From contig NZ_BAXZ01000024.1 in assembly GCF_000684975.1 (NCBI RefSeq), positions 1-64,000 of the forward strand: a stretch of DNA of 64,000 nucleotides. Reading direction: 5' to 3'. Positions within the stretch are counted from its first letter, which is position 1. The number at the start of each line of letters is the position of its first letter. The DNA comes from Paraburkholderia acidipaludis NBRC 101816 (GTDB lineage Bacteria; Pseudomonadota; Gammaproteobacteria; Burkholderiales; Burkholderiaceae). Positions 1-8,199 of the stretch are shown piece by piece. A model generated the notes under the pieces. The model had not been told where the DNA came from. It did no database searches and was given only the letters and a program-made list of their open reading frames with translations. The position numbers were made by a program, and so were the translations under genes.

Positions 1-158
1 CGTCCCCGCCGCGCATCGCCGCACAACTCTCTCAAAACCCGCAACAGTCAATCGCACACCAGGGTCTTTGTCGTACTTCGGGCCACTTCCAGACTACCGC
101 CACAGTGCTGCAAAACCGTACGCAGCGCATTTCAGAATAATCCGTGGAGAGAGTCACC

Positions 159-419
159 ATGAAGCTGGTCATCCGCACCCTTGCCGTCACCCTGCTCGTC
201 GCCGCTCCGATGGCCGCATTGGCCCAAACGAGCCAGCCCGTTACCCGCGCCCAGGTGGAAAACCAGCTCGCGCAACTCGAACAGGCAGGCTACAACCCGA
301 ACGACTGGATGCACTACACGAGCAGCCTGCCGCAAGCCGAAATGCGCGTTGCCCGGCAAAACAGCGGCAACACGGCTTATGGCGGCGCCAACGGCGGCAC
401 GTCGCAAGCAGGCAAGTAA
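159..419 (+). CDS. Small secreted DUF4148-like protein
   Basis: This 86-residue protein starts with a Sec signal peptide (basic MKLVIR, hydrophobic core, cleavage near ALA-QTSQ at about residue 22). A short helical segment follows (VTRAQVENQLAQLEQAGYNP), and a Gly/Ser/Asn-rich tail ends the protein. The pattern 'raqV..EL.qLE.aGY.P' is typical of the DUF4148 family of small periplasmic proteins, which is expanded in Burkholderia; the function is unknown. The ATG at 159 was chosen over a GTG at 144 because a GGAGAGAG ribosome site precedes it and the signal peptide then begins cleanly. The 3' end overlaps the convergent LysR gene by 43 bases. Confidence 0.8.
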   Translation: MKLVIRTLAVTLLVAAPMAALAQTSQPVTRAQVENQLAQLEQAGYNPNDWMHYTSSLPQAEMRVARQNSGNTAYGGANGGTSQAGK

Positions 420-1324
420 GCCAGCCAGTCGATCAACGCCCGGACCTTGGGCGGCAGAAAGCGGTTTGGCGGATAGAGCATCCAGACCGGGCCGCTATAG
501 GCCCGCGGCTCGAACTCCCATTCGGGCAGCACCCCCACCAGCCGGCCTTCGCGCAGCGCCTGTGCCGCTGCGAACTCCGGAAGGCTGGCAATTCCCCAGT
601 CATCGATCGCGGCGTCGAGCCGTGCCCCGACGTCGTTGGCGATATAGCGCCCGCTGACCTGCACCGTATGCCGTTGGGCGCCGCGCCGGAACGACCAGCG
701 GTTGTCGTCCGCGGTCTCGCCCAGATAGAGGCAATCGTGCTGCGCGAGGTCCTTCGGGTGAAGCGGCGTGCCGCGCTCGCGCAGATACGCCGGCGAGGCG
801 CACGGCATCCAGCGCACCGTCCCTAGCCGCCGCGCGGCAAGCCCGGGCGGCGGCGCGGACGTCGGGCGGATGACGAGATCGACGTGATCCCGTATCGGAT
901 CGACCTCGCGATCCGTGAAAATGAGCTGGACCTCGACTTCCCCATAGGCGCGCAGGAAACCCGGAATCAGCGGATGGATCACGCTTCTCGCCACCGAAAT
1001 CGGGGCGCTCAGACTCACGCGGCCCTGCGGATGTCCGGTCGACTGGCTGGCCGCATCCGCCGCGCTGGCAGCGGCGTCCACCATTTCCTGGCAGTGCCGA
1101 TAGACCTGGGCCCCCGACTCCGTGAGCCGGATGCTGCGCGTGGAGCGCTCGAGCAGCCGCGCGCCCAGCGCCCGCTCGAGGCGCTGCATCTGGCGGCTGA
1201 CGGTCGAAGGCGTGCTGCCGAGCTGGCGCGCGGCGACCGAAAAATTGCCGGCCTCCACCACTCGGGCAAACGTGGCCAGATCCGGCAGCAACGAAAAGAG
1301 ATCGGTGGGATTCATGTCTGCCAT
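377..1324 (-). CDS. LysR-family transcriptional regulator
   Basis: This is a 315-residue LysR-type regulator. The N-terminal winged helix-turn-helix covers about residues 15-75 (recognition segment FSVAARQLG to TVSRQMQRLE), followed by the LysR substrate-binding domain (SLSAPISVARSVI, then a periplasmic-binding-protein-like fold to the C-terminus). The sequence resembles the CrgA/AaeR-like group of single-domain-effector LysR proteins common in Burkholderia. It is transcribed divergently from the EamA transporter at 1453, so control of that exporter is the natural guess. A second ATG at 1315 is also possible. The effector is unknown. Confidence 0.92.
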   Translation of the reverse strand: MADMNPTDLFSLLPDLATFARVVEAGNFSVAARQLGSTPSTVSRQMQRLERALGARLLERSTRSIRLTESGAQVYRHCQEMVDAAASAADAASQSTGHPQGRVSLSAPISVARSVIHPLIPGFLRAYGEVEVQLIFTDREVDPIRDHVDLVIRPTSAPPPGLAARRLGTVRWMPCASPAYLRERGTPLHPKDLAQHDCLYLGETADDNRWSFRRGAQRHTVQVSGRYIANDVGARLDAAIDDWGIASLPEFAAAQALREGRLVGVLPEWEFEPRAYSGPVWMLYPPNRFLPPKVRALIDWLAYLPACDVPPLAPP

Positions 1325-1452
1325 GAGCCGTCCAGAAGGGCACGCATCTGTGCATTCCAGACATAAAAGATGTTCCTGGAGACCCGATTATCGCGCCACA
1401 AGCATCGTCGGACAATGTGGGCGTTTTCAACGACAGCCCGCAAGGGATCCTC

Positions 1453-2376
1453 ATGAACGCACTCTCTCCCTCGTCCCCGCCGTCGTCCCGCTGGGCAGAC
1501 CTGCTGGTGATCGCCGTGGCGCTGATCTGGGGCACCAGTTACGGCGTGGTCAAAGGCACGCTACTGGTCTACCCGGTGCTAAGCCTGCTCGCCCTGCGCT
1601 TTGGCATTACCTTCGTGCTGCTCGCGCCCGCGCTGCGCAAGCTCGCGAAACTGCGGCCGGTGCAACGCTGGGGCGTGTTCGGCGCGGGCCTCCTGCTGCT
1701 CGGCATCTTCCTCGCGGAGACCTTTGGCGTCGCCGCGACGAGCGCATCGAATGCGGCCTTCCTGATCAGCCTGTGCGTGGTCTTGACGCCGCTCGTCGAG
1801 TGGGCCTGGTTCGGGCGTGCGCCGCGGCCCGCCGAATGGGCAGCGGTGGGGCTTTCGTTCCTTGGCGCGTTCCTGCTGGCCGGCGGCCATTTCGTGTTCG
1901 GCTGGGGCGACGCGCTGATCGTGCTCGCCGCCTTGCTGCGCGCGCTGAGCAGCTGTGCGGCGAAGCGCGTGATGAAGGCCGGGGCCGTGCCGCCCCTGAC
2001 CTTGACGGCCGTACAGGCCGGCACCGTCTCGTGCGGCTGCCTCGTGCTGGCAGGGACAGTGGCCTGCGGGCAATGGCAGCCGCCGCCGGCCTTCAGCGGA
2101 CACGGCCTGTTCTGGGGCAGCGTGATCTATCTCGTGGCGGGCTGCACGCTGTTCGCGTTTCTTGTGCAGAACTACGCAGTCCGCCGCAGCAGCCCTACTC
2201 GCGTCGCGCTCCTGATGGGCAGCGAGCCCGTGTTCGGCGCGCTGTTTGCGTGCGTATGGCTCGGGGAACGGCTCTCGCTCCCGGCATGGCTTGGCGGGCT
2301 GCTGATCGTCGCGGCCTCGCTCGTTGCCGTCGCCCGCCGCGAGCCGGCGGCGGTGCCGGAAAGCGTGACGGCTTGA
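1453..2376 (+). CDS. EamA/DMT-superfamily transporter
   Basis: This 307-residue integral membrane protein has about ten hydrophobic segments arranged as two EamA repeats (WADLLVIAVALIWGTSYG at the start of the first; a second begins near the middle with DALIVLAALLRALSS). The drug/metabolite transporter superfamily exports amino acids, metabolites or drugs across the inner membrane. The motif LLMGSEPVFGALFACVWLGE near residue 260 is the usual EamA signature. The ATG at 1453 is preferred over an upstream in-frame start at 1417, because translation then begins just before the Ser/Pro-rich cytosolic tail. It is divergent from the LysR gene at 1324, the likely regulator. Substrate not deducible. 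Confidence 0.9.
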   Translation: MNALSPSSPPSSRWADLLVIAVALIWGTSYGVVKGTLLVYPVLSLLALRFGITFVLLAPALRKLAKLRPVQRWGVFGAGLLLLGIFLAETFGVAATSASNAAFLISLCVVLTPLVEWAWFGRAPRPAEWAAVGLSFLGAFLLAGGHFVFGWGDALIVLAALLRALSSCAAKRVMKAGAVPPLTLTAVQAGTVSCGCLVLAGTVACGQWQPPPAFSGHGLFWGSVIYLVAGCTLFAFLVQNYAVRRSSPTRVALLMGSEPVFGALFACVWLGERLSLPAWLGGLLIVAASLVAVARREPAAVPESVTA

Positions 2377-2415
2377 TGGCTTGATGGCTTCACGAGGAGG
2401 CCATCGAGTGCGCAG

Positions 2416-3432
2416 TCACAACACCATCACGTCCCGGTATAGCGCCGCGGGAATGCGCACACCGTTGCGCTCGCTGCGCGCACGCGCTTCGAACCGGCGT
2501 TGCGAAGGCAAGCGTGCGCCCTGCCCCGTCACCGCTTCAAACAAGCGCTCGGCACGCGCCTCTCCCGCCCGATAGTCGTCGCCCAGGAAACGCCGCGGAT
2601 CGATGGCGATCACGAGTTCGCCGTGACACGGGCTGGCGCCCGCTCCGGCATCGAAGGCTTGCGACTCCATGCTGGTGAGGTCGCCAATCAGCGCGCCCGC
2701 CAGCAATTCCACCATTGCGGCCAATGCCGAGCCCTTGTGCCCGCCGAAGGTCTGCATCGCGCCGGCGAGCGCCGCGCGGGCGTCGGTCGTCGGCACGCCA
2801 TCGCGATCGATGGCCCAGTGCCCGGGAATCGGCTTGCCTTCGCGCGCATGCAGTTCGATGTCGCCGCGTGCAATCGCACTTGTGGCGAAGTCGAAGACGA
2901 AGGGATAGCCCCCGGCACGCGGCCACGCAAAAGCGATGGGATTGGTGCCGAACACCGGGCGCGTTCCGCCCGCGGGCGCAACCCAGCTATGGCTCGGATT
3001 CATCGCGAGGCCCACGAGGCCCAGCGCCGCGATCGCCTCGACTTCGGGCCATAGCGCGGAAAAGTGAAAGCAGTGGTTGATCGCCATCGCCGCAATGCCC
3101 TGCGAACGCGCTTTTTCGGCGAGTCGCGGCAGGCCCGTCTCGAACGCCAGCAGCGAAAAACCGTAGTGCGCGTCGACGGCAAAGAGGCCCGGCGCGATGT
3201 CGCGCAAGGTGGGTTCGGCGCGCGGGTCCACTTTGCCGCTTCCGATCGAGCGCACGCAGCCAATGAGCCGGTAAATACCGTGCGAATGGCATTCGTCCCG
3301 CTGGCCCTGCACGATCACGCGCGCGATGGCGTCCGCGTGCGCCGGCGAAGCGCCATGACGCACGAGCACCTCGCGCGCCAGCGCAAACAGTTCGTCGAGC
3401 GAAAGAACGACGTCTGCGTCTTCGTCAGCCAT
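2416..3432 (-). CDS. Ldh2/malate dehydrogenase-family NAD(P)H oxidoreductase, probable delta1-pyrroline-2-carboxylate reductase
   Basis: This 338-residue enzyme belongs to the Ldh2/YlbC/DpkA family, a fold unrelated to classical malate dehydrogenase. Visible signatures are DECHSHGIYRL (near residue 50; carries the active-site His), GTNPIAFAWP (nucleotide region) and GGHKGSALA in the C-terminal half. Members include ureidoglycolate dehydrogenase and the imine reductase DpkA/LhpD. Its position immediately downstream of the DapA-family deaminase (83-base gap, same strand) suggests it reduces a cyclic imine from hydroxyproline or proline breakdown. That assignment is inference from context. The start at 3432 follows a stop-free extension belonging to another gene's antisense frame, so the longer open frame is not used. 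Confidence 0.85.
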   Translation of the reverse strand: MADEDADVVLSLDELFALAREVLVRHGASPAHADAIARVIVQGQRDECHSHGIYRLIGCVRSIGSGKVDPRAEPTLRDIAPGLFAVDAHYGFSLLAFETGLPRLAEKARSQGIAAMAINHCFHFSALWPEVEAIAALGLVGLAMNPSHSWVAPAGGTRPVFGTNPIAFAWPRAGGYPFVFDFATSAIARGDIELHAREGKPIPGHWAIDRDGVPTTDARAALAGAMQTFGGHKGSALAAMVELLAGALIGDLTSMESQAFDAGAGASPCHGELVIAIDPRRFLGDDYRAGEARAERLFEAVTGQGARLPSQRRFEARARSERNGVRIPAALYRDVMVL

Positions 3433-3515
3433 TCGGGTCTCCGCTTTGGCGTATCGCGTTGTCGATGGCACCGTCGATGCGCCGTGCGAGCCTGGCGGGC
3501 CGGCACGGCTGCGCA

Positions 3516-4436
3516 TCAGAGACCGACGTCGGGCAGCGCGGGACGCGTGGCGAGCGCCTTTTCGACAATCGCCTTCACGTGAGCGAGCGCCTCGCCTTCC
3601 AGCGCCAGCCGCGGCGGACGCGTCAGCGCGCTGCCCCGGCCCACGAGTTCTTCGCACAGCTTGATGCACTGAACGAGATCGGGACGCGCGTCGAGATGCA
3701 GCAGCGGCATGAACCAGCGATAGAGCGCGAGCGCCTCGTCGAAGCGCTTTTGCTTCGCGAGCCTGAAGAGCGTTTCGCCTTCCTTCGGGAACACGTTGGA
3801 CATGCCCGAGACCCAGCCCTGCGCGCCCACGGCAATGCTTTCCACCACCACGTCGTCGAGTCCCGCGAACAGCACGAAGCGGTCGCCCACGGCGTTGCGC
3901 AGGTCGATGAAGCGGCGCGTGTCGCCTGAGGAGTCCTTGAAGCAGACGATGTTTTCGCAGTCCTGCAAGGCGATCAGCACGTCGGGCGTGACATCGTTCT
4001 TGTAGATCGGCGGATTGTTGTAGACCATCACCGGCAGGTCGGTGCTCGACGCCACGGCGCGAAAGTGCGCGGCGGTCTCGTGCGGCTTCGCGGAATAGAC
4101 GAGCGCGGGCATGACCATCACGCCGTCCACGCCCACACGCTGCGCCTCGCGCACGGTCTGCCGCGCGAATTCGGTGGTGAATTCGGCAATGCCGGCGATC
4201 ACGGGCACCTTGCCGGCCGCCGCGTCGCGCGCGGCTTCGATCACGGCGACTTTCTCGGAGGTGCTGAGCGAGGTGTTTTCGCCCACCGTGCCGCACACCA
4301 CGAGGCCCGACACGCCATCCCTCACGAGATTGCTCACGACCCGGTGCGTCGCCTCGATGTCCACCGAGAAATCGCGCTTCAACTGCGTACTGACCGCGGG
4401 AAACACACCGCTCCATTGGATAGCGTTACGGCTCAC
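3516..4436 (-). CDS. lhpC: Delta1-pyrroline-4-hydroxy-2-carboxylate deaminase (DapA/NanA family)
   Basis: This 306-residue (beta/alpha)8-barrel belongs to the dihydrodipicolinate synthase/N-acetylneuraminate lyase family. The Schiff-base lysine is visible as Lys167 in CFKDSSGD, the conserved tyrosine as Tyr139 in MVYNNP, and the substrate carboxylate-binding loop as CGTVGENTS near residues 48-56. In hydroxyproline clusters this enzyme deaminates and dehydrates delta1-pyrroline-4-hydroxy-2-carboxylate to 2-oxoglutarate semialdehyde plus ammonia. The neighbours (hydroxyproline epimerase and D-hydroxyproline dehydrogenase subunits) make this role much more likely than lysine biosynthesis. A 169-base gap separates it from the upstream araC-type gene, so it may have its own promoter. 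Confidence 0.9.
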   Translation of the reverse strand: MSRNAIQWSGVFPAVSTQLKRDFSVDIEATHRVVSNLVRDGVSGLVVCGTVGENTSLSTSEKVAVIEAARDAAAGKVPVIAGIAEFTTEFARQTVREAQRVGVDGVMVMPALVYSAKPHETAAHFRAVASSTDLPVMVYNNPPIYKNDVTPDVLIALQDCENIVCFKDSSGDTRRFIDLRNAVGDRFVLFAGLDDVVVESIAVGAQGWVSGMSNVFPKEGETLFRLAKQKRFDEALALYRWFMPLLHLDARPDLVQCIKLCEELVGRGSALTRPPRLALEGEALAHVKAIVEKALATRPALPDVGL

Positions 4437-4605
4437 TGTGACAATCTCCTTCGTTGAATGTGTCGCTCCACGCTACGGCGGGAGGCATGGACGAAGTATC
4501 GCCATCCAGATCGCGCGAGGCTTGAGGGCAATCGCGGCGCAAAGAGACGAAATCAGCACAGTCGCGGCCCGGCAACGGCACAGCAGCGGCACAGTCTCGC
4601 GCGGA

Positions 4606-5463
4606 TCAGCCCTCGTGGGAATCGGCGGCGCCGTGCTGCGACTGCAGCACGGCACGGTACTGGCTTGGCGTGAGACCGACGGTGGCCTTGAACTGGCGCG
4701 TAAAGGCGCTGTGATCGTTATAGCCGCAACGCGTGGCGACGTCGGTGATGCTCAGGTCGTCCGCCAGCATCTCCGAAGCGGCGTCGAGACGCGTTTTCAG
4801 CAACATCTGACGCGGCGTGAGGTGGAAAATCTTGTGGAAGTAGCGCTCGATCTGCGCGACCGACATGTCGATCAGCGTGGCGAGGTGCGAGAGCTTGAGC
4901 GGCTGCGCATAGTTGTCCTGGATGTACTTCGCCGCGATGGCGAGGCGCTGGTAGGCGGGGTGCGTGCCCTCGGCGGCCTGCAGGTCGCGCGAGATGCCGG
5001 CCACGCCCAGCACGCGGCCGTGAGCGTCGTGCAGCGGAACCTTCGAGGTGAGACACCAGCCGGGCTGCCGGCCCGGATACAGGTGCAGCTCCAGCTGGTC
5101 CACGAGCCGGATGTTCTGGCGCACGACGGCCTTGTCCTGCTCCGTGTAGATGCGTCCAAAACGCGCGGGAAAGACCTGCTCGGCCGTCTTGCCGAGAATC
5201 GCGCGCTTCTCCTTCACCGCGCAGCGGGCCGCGAGCGTGGCGTTGACGAGCACGTAGCGCGCCTCGTGGTCCTTCACGAAGAAGACCACGTCGGGCATGG
5301 CGTCGAAGAGCGGTTCGAGCAGGGAGAAGTGCGCCACCATCTGCGGCAGCGTCATGTTTTCCGCGGCGGCGGGCAAAACCAGATCGGGCATGGCTTGGTC
5401 GGGCGAGTCGGAACCGGACCGATTATGCCGGTCTTGCGAACGCTTGCGCATCGGCAATTCCAT
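4606..5463 (-). CDS. lhpR: PAS-AraC transcriptional regulator of hydroxyproline genes
   Basis: This is a 285-residue regulator with an N-terminal PAS domain (about residues 45-160; LEPLFDAMPDVVFFVKDHEARYVLVN, later PLHDAHGRVLGVAGISRDL). It has a C-terminal AraC/XylS double helix-turn-helix (about residues 180-280; KLSHLATLIDMSVAQIERYF and DVATRCGYNDHSAFTRQFK). This architecture fits regulators found inside hydroxyproline catabolic loci (LhpR/HypR type), which respond to hydroxyproline or a derivative. It lies in the middle of the cluster, 36 bases downstream of the dehydrogenase alpha subunit and upstream of the deaminase, on the same strand. The gene symbol is assigned by context and architecture. 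Confidence 0.85.
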   Translation of the reverse strand: MELPMRKRSQDRHNRSGSDSPDQAMPDLVLPAAAENMTLPQMVAHFSLLEPLFDAMPDVVFFVKDHEARYVLVNATLAARCAVKEKRAILGKTAEQVFPARFGRIYTEQDKAVVRQNIRLVDQLELHLYPGRQPGWCLTSKVPLHDAHGRVLGVAGISRDLQAAEGTHPAYQRLAIAAKYIQDNYAQPLKLSHLATLIDMSVAQIERYFHKIFHLTPRQMLLKTRLDAASEMLADDLSITDVATRCGYNDHSAFTRQFKATVGLTPSQYRAVLQSQHGAADSHEG

Positions 5464-5499
5464 CAGGCGCGGGCTTTGGAGCCGCCCGTGCGTCGAGAT

Positions 5500-6780
5500 T
5501 CAGGTGCCGGCTTCGGCCTCAGCTTCGGCTTCAAGCAGCGTGCCGATGCGCGCGGGCGCGAAAGGCGGGCGCTGTCCCGCCCCTTGCCAGCCGAAGCAGA
5601 ACGCCGCCGCCTCCCCGCAGACCTTGCCCTGGCATGCGCCCATCCCGCAACGCGTCTGCAGCTTCGCGTCGCGCCAGGAACGGTGCTGCGCGGCCTCGCC
5701 GAACGAGACGTCTTCGCAGCGGCACAGCAAGGTGTCGGGCGTGGCGAGCGTTTTCAACTGCGGATCCAGCGCAAACGCGGCGTCGAGGCGCGCGGCGAAG
5801 CGCCGATAGCGTTCGCGCGTCGCGACGAGCGCGCCAGCCTTTTCGCGTTCGCCGAGCGCGGCATGGGCCGCGATCCGGCCTTCGACGGCCGAGAGCTCCA
5901 TGCCCCCCACGCCCGTGCATTCGCCGGCCGCATAAACATCGGCTACCGATGTCGCCTGCCAAGCGTCGACGGCAAGCGCGGCCCCGCCCGCGCCGTCTTC
6001 GATTTGGCAACCAAGCGCGGCGCCCACGAGCGTATTCGGAACCAGCCCGTAGGCGCAGGCAAGGCGATTGCATTCGATGCGCTCGATCGCGCCGCCCCTG
6101 CGCACGAGCACATGCGTCAACTGGGTTTCCCCGCCGGCTTCGACAACGTGTGCGCCGCACCAGTACGGCGTGGCGCGCAAGGCGGCGCGCATGCGCATGG
6201 CCTGCGCGAGTTTGGCCGGAGTCGACACGAGGCCCAGCGCGAAGCGCGCCACACGCCGGGCATCGGCCTGCTCGACGACGGCCAGCACGCGCGCACCCTG
6301 CTCGTGCGCCGTAACGGCGGCAGCGAGCAGCAACGGCCCGGTGCCTGCGATCACGATGCGTTCGCCCCTCACCGGCATGCCGGCTTTCACGAGCGCCTGC
6401 AAGCCGCCCGCGCCGGTAACGCCGGGCAAGGTCCAGCCGGGATACGGAATGAACCGTTCACGCGCACCGGTGGCCAGAATCAGCTTGCCATAGCCGATTC
6501 TGAAACCACGCCGCGCGTCCTGCACGAGCAACTCGCGCCCCGCAAGCGCCTGCACGACGCGTGTGGCACCGAGGTAAGTCACGTTGGCGCGCTGCGCGAG
6601 CGGGTCCAGCAACGCACGCGCGTCGCGATTGGGCGCATGGCGCGGCCCCTGGCGCCAGATCTGGCCGCCAGGTTTCGCATTGTCGTCCACCACGCCCACG
6701 CTCGCGCCCGCTTCGGCCGCCACACGCGCCGCATTCAGGCCCGCGGGCCCGGCGCCCAATACGAGAATGTCGAATTTCAT
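5500..6780 (-). CDS. D-hydroxyproline dehydrogenase, FAD/[2Fe-2S] alpha-type subunit
   Basis: This 426-residue flavoprotein has an N-terminal Rossmann motif (LVLGAGPAGLNAARVAAEAG) and KPGGQIWRQ just after. A second nucleotide site is GTGPLLLAAA. A C-terminal BFD-like iron-sulfur segment has cysteines in LLCRCEDV and RCGMGACQGKVCG. This is the HcnB/SoxA-like alpha subunit of heteromeric D-hydroxyproline (amino acid) dehydrogenases. With the beta and gamma subunits encoded just upstream it would oxidise cis-4-hydroxy-D-proline to the pyrroline and pass electrons to the respiratory chain. Its ATG overlaps the stop of the [2Fe-2S] subunit (ATGA), indicating translational coupling. Names in the literature vary (LhpE/LhpF), so no symbol is given. 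Confidence 0.88.
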   Translation of the reverse strand: MKFDILVLGAGPAGLNAARVAAEAGASVGVVDDNAKPGGQIWRQGPRHAPNRDARALLDPLAQRANVTYLGATRVVQALAGRELLVQDARRGFRIGYGKLILATGARERFIPYPGWTLPGVTGAGGLQALVKAGMPVRGERIVIAGTGPLLLAAAVTAHEQGARVLAVVEQADARRVARFALGLVSTPAKLAQAMRMRAALRATPYWCGAHVVEAGGETQLTHVLVRRGGAIERIECNRLACAYGLVPNTLVGAALGCQIEDGAGGAALAVDAWQATSVADVYAAGECTGVGGMELSAVEGRIAAHAALGEREKAGALVATRERYRRFAARLDAAFALDPQLKTLATPDTLLCRCEDVSFGEAAQHRSWRDAKLQTRCGMGACQGKVCGEAAAFCFGWQGAGQRPPFAPARIGTLLEAEAEAEAGT

Positions 6781-7043
6781 TGGCCCGCGCTCCCGGTCAC
6801 GACTTCCATGCCGAGCGCGCAAACGGTTTGGCATGCCAACTGATGCGGCGTGCCGTCGATCGTGACGCGGCACTCCTGGCACACGCCCATGCCGCAGAGC
6901 GGCCCGCGCAATGCGCCGCCCACCGAGCGCCGCGTAACGCAGCGCCGAGCCCCGTCGGCGATCGCAATGGCGGCCACCACCGAACTGCCTGCAGCCACGT
7001 CCACCCGCTTTCCATCGACAGTAAGCGTCACGATCTCAGACAC
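6777..7043 (-). CDS. D-hydroxyproline dehydrogenase, small [2Fe-2S] gamma subunit
   Basis: This 88-residue ferredoxin-like protein shows a plant-type [2Fe-2S] cluster motif. The three clustered cysteines are in PLCGMGVCQECR (C-x4-C-x2-C) and a further one is in HQLACQT. It matches the HcnA/SoxX-type gamma subunit of heteromeric D-hydroxyproline or opine dehydrogenases. A GTG start at 7043 is chosen because it gives the standard short N-terminus (SEIVTLTVDGKRV). It also overlaps the end of the beta subunit gene by 8 bases, while its own stop overlaps the alpha subunit start. The three subunits therefore form a tightly packed, translationally coupled block. Confidence 0.88.
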   Translation of the reverse strand: MSEIVTLTVDGKRVDVAAGSSVVAAIAIADGARRCVTRRSVGGALRGPLCGMGVCQECRVTIDGTPHQLACQTVCALGMEVVTGSAGQ

Positions 7044-8199
7044 GGAATGCCTCCCTGGTCGCGAAGCGGGCGGGCAGGTAGGGCGTGGCATCGATCGGCA
7101 GGCCCTGCCCCGCATTCAGCATCTGGGCGGCAATGAGCTTGGCCGTGGCAAGCGCCGTAGTGACGCCAAGGCCCTCGTGCCCGGCGGCGAGCCATGTCGA
7201 GGGGTGCGCATCGACCGGTGCGAACGGGGCGGCCGGTCCGATCAGGGGCATGCCATCGCGGGTTGCGGGGCGCATGCCTGTCCACGCGCGGATTCCGTTC
7301 AGGGACGGCAGTTGCGGCAGGTACTCGGCGGCGCGCCGCAGCATGCGCGCGAGAATCGCGGGCTCCACCGCCGGATCGTCGTTGTCGAACTGTCGCGACG
7401 AGCCGATCAGCAATTGCCCCGTGGGGCGCGGCTGCACATTGAACGCCACCGACGTGCCGCTCGCGTTGTGCGCGCTCTTGATATAGCCGAGTTCGAGAAT
7501 CTGGTGCCTCACTGTGCCGGGGTAGCGGTCGGTGATGAGCAGGTGTCCTTTCTTTGCCTGCAGCGGCAGCCCCGGCAACAATTCGGATGCCTGAAGGCCG
7601 TTGGCGAGCAAGACCGCGCCCGCTGCAACCGTTTCACCGCTCGCCAGCAAGACCCCGGTGCGCGCCACGCGCGCCACTGCCGTATCGAAGCGGCACACGA
7701 TACGGCCCGGCCCGGGCTGCGCAAGCAGGTGAGTGCAAACCGTCGGCGCATAGACGGCCGCATCGTCGGGCACGATCATGCCGCCTCGCAAGCCTGCGCG
7801 CAGATGCGGCTCCGCTTCGCGCAGCGCCTGCTCGTCCAGCATGGCGCACGCCACGCCCTGATCGGAGAGCGCCTGCTGACGCGTCCTGGCGAGCGCATAC
7901 TCTTCGTCGTCCGCAGCAACCCAGAGCGTGCCGCAACGAATGAAGGCATGCCGCGCGTCGAGCTGCGGCGCCAGCACGTGCCACAACGAGCGCGACCAGG
8001 CGGAGAGAGCAAATTCCGCCGGCGTATCGTCCATCACGACAAGGTGCCCCATGCCCGCCGCCGTCACGCCGCTGCCCGCGCCGGCGCGGTCGACGACGAG
8101 CACGTCGGCGCCCAGCTGCGCAAGCTCGTGAGCGCACGCCGCGCCGACAATACCCGCGCCGACCACCACGACGTCCGGATGCGTGCCGGGCGCTTTCAT
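7036..8199 (-). CDS. lhpB: D-hydroxyproline dehydrogenase, FAD-dependent beta (catalytic) subunit
   Basis: This 387-residue FAD-dependent oxidoreductase is of the D-amino acid oxidase/glycine oxidase (DAO) fold. The N-terminal dinucleotide motif is VVVVGAGIVGAACAHELA and the C-terminal FAD-binding stretch is WLAAGHEGLGVTTALATAKL. In hydroxyproline clusters this subunit binds cis-4-hydroxy-D-proline and carries out the flavin-dependent dehydrogenation. The ATG at 8199 overlaps the epimerase stop codon by one base (TGATG), so the epimerase and dehydrogenase are coupled. A longer upstream open frame is only the antisense-free continuation into the epimerase gene. Confidence 0.88.
   Translation of the reverse strand: MKAPGTHPDVVVVGAGIVGAACAHELAQLGADVLVVDRAGAGSGVTAAGMGHLVVMDDTPAEFALSAWSRSLWHVLAPQLDARHAFIRCGTLWVAADDEEYALARTRQQALSDQGVACAMLDEQALREAEPHLRAGLRGGMIVPDDAAVYAPTVCTHLLAQPGPGRIVCRFDTAVARVARTGVLLASGETVAAGAVLLANGLQASELLPGLPLQAKKGHLLITDRYPGTVRHQILELGYIKSAHNASGTSVAFNVQPRPTGQLLIGSSRQFDNDDPAVEPAILARMLRRAAEYLPQLPSLNGIRAWTGMRPATRDGMPLIGPAAPFAPVDAHPSTWLAAGHEGLGVTTALATAKLIAAQMLNAGQGLPIDATPYLPARFATREAFRV

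Noticed and set aside
2416..4416. A 666-codon minus-strand frame
   Set aside because: Its first half is an alternative frame of the deaminase gene; only the part from 3432 has protein-family motifs (Ldh2 type).
4111..6843. A plus-strand open frame of about 910 codons
   Set aside because: It is antisense to the lhpC, lhpR and dehydrogenase alpha genes, is Arg/His/Ala-rich without domain motifs, and reflects high GC content of the third codon positions.
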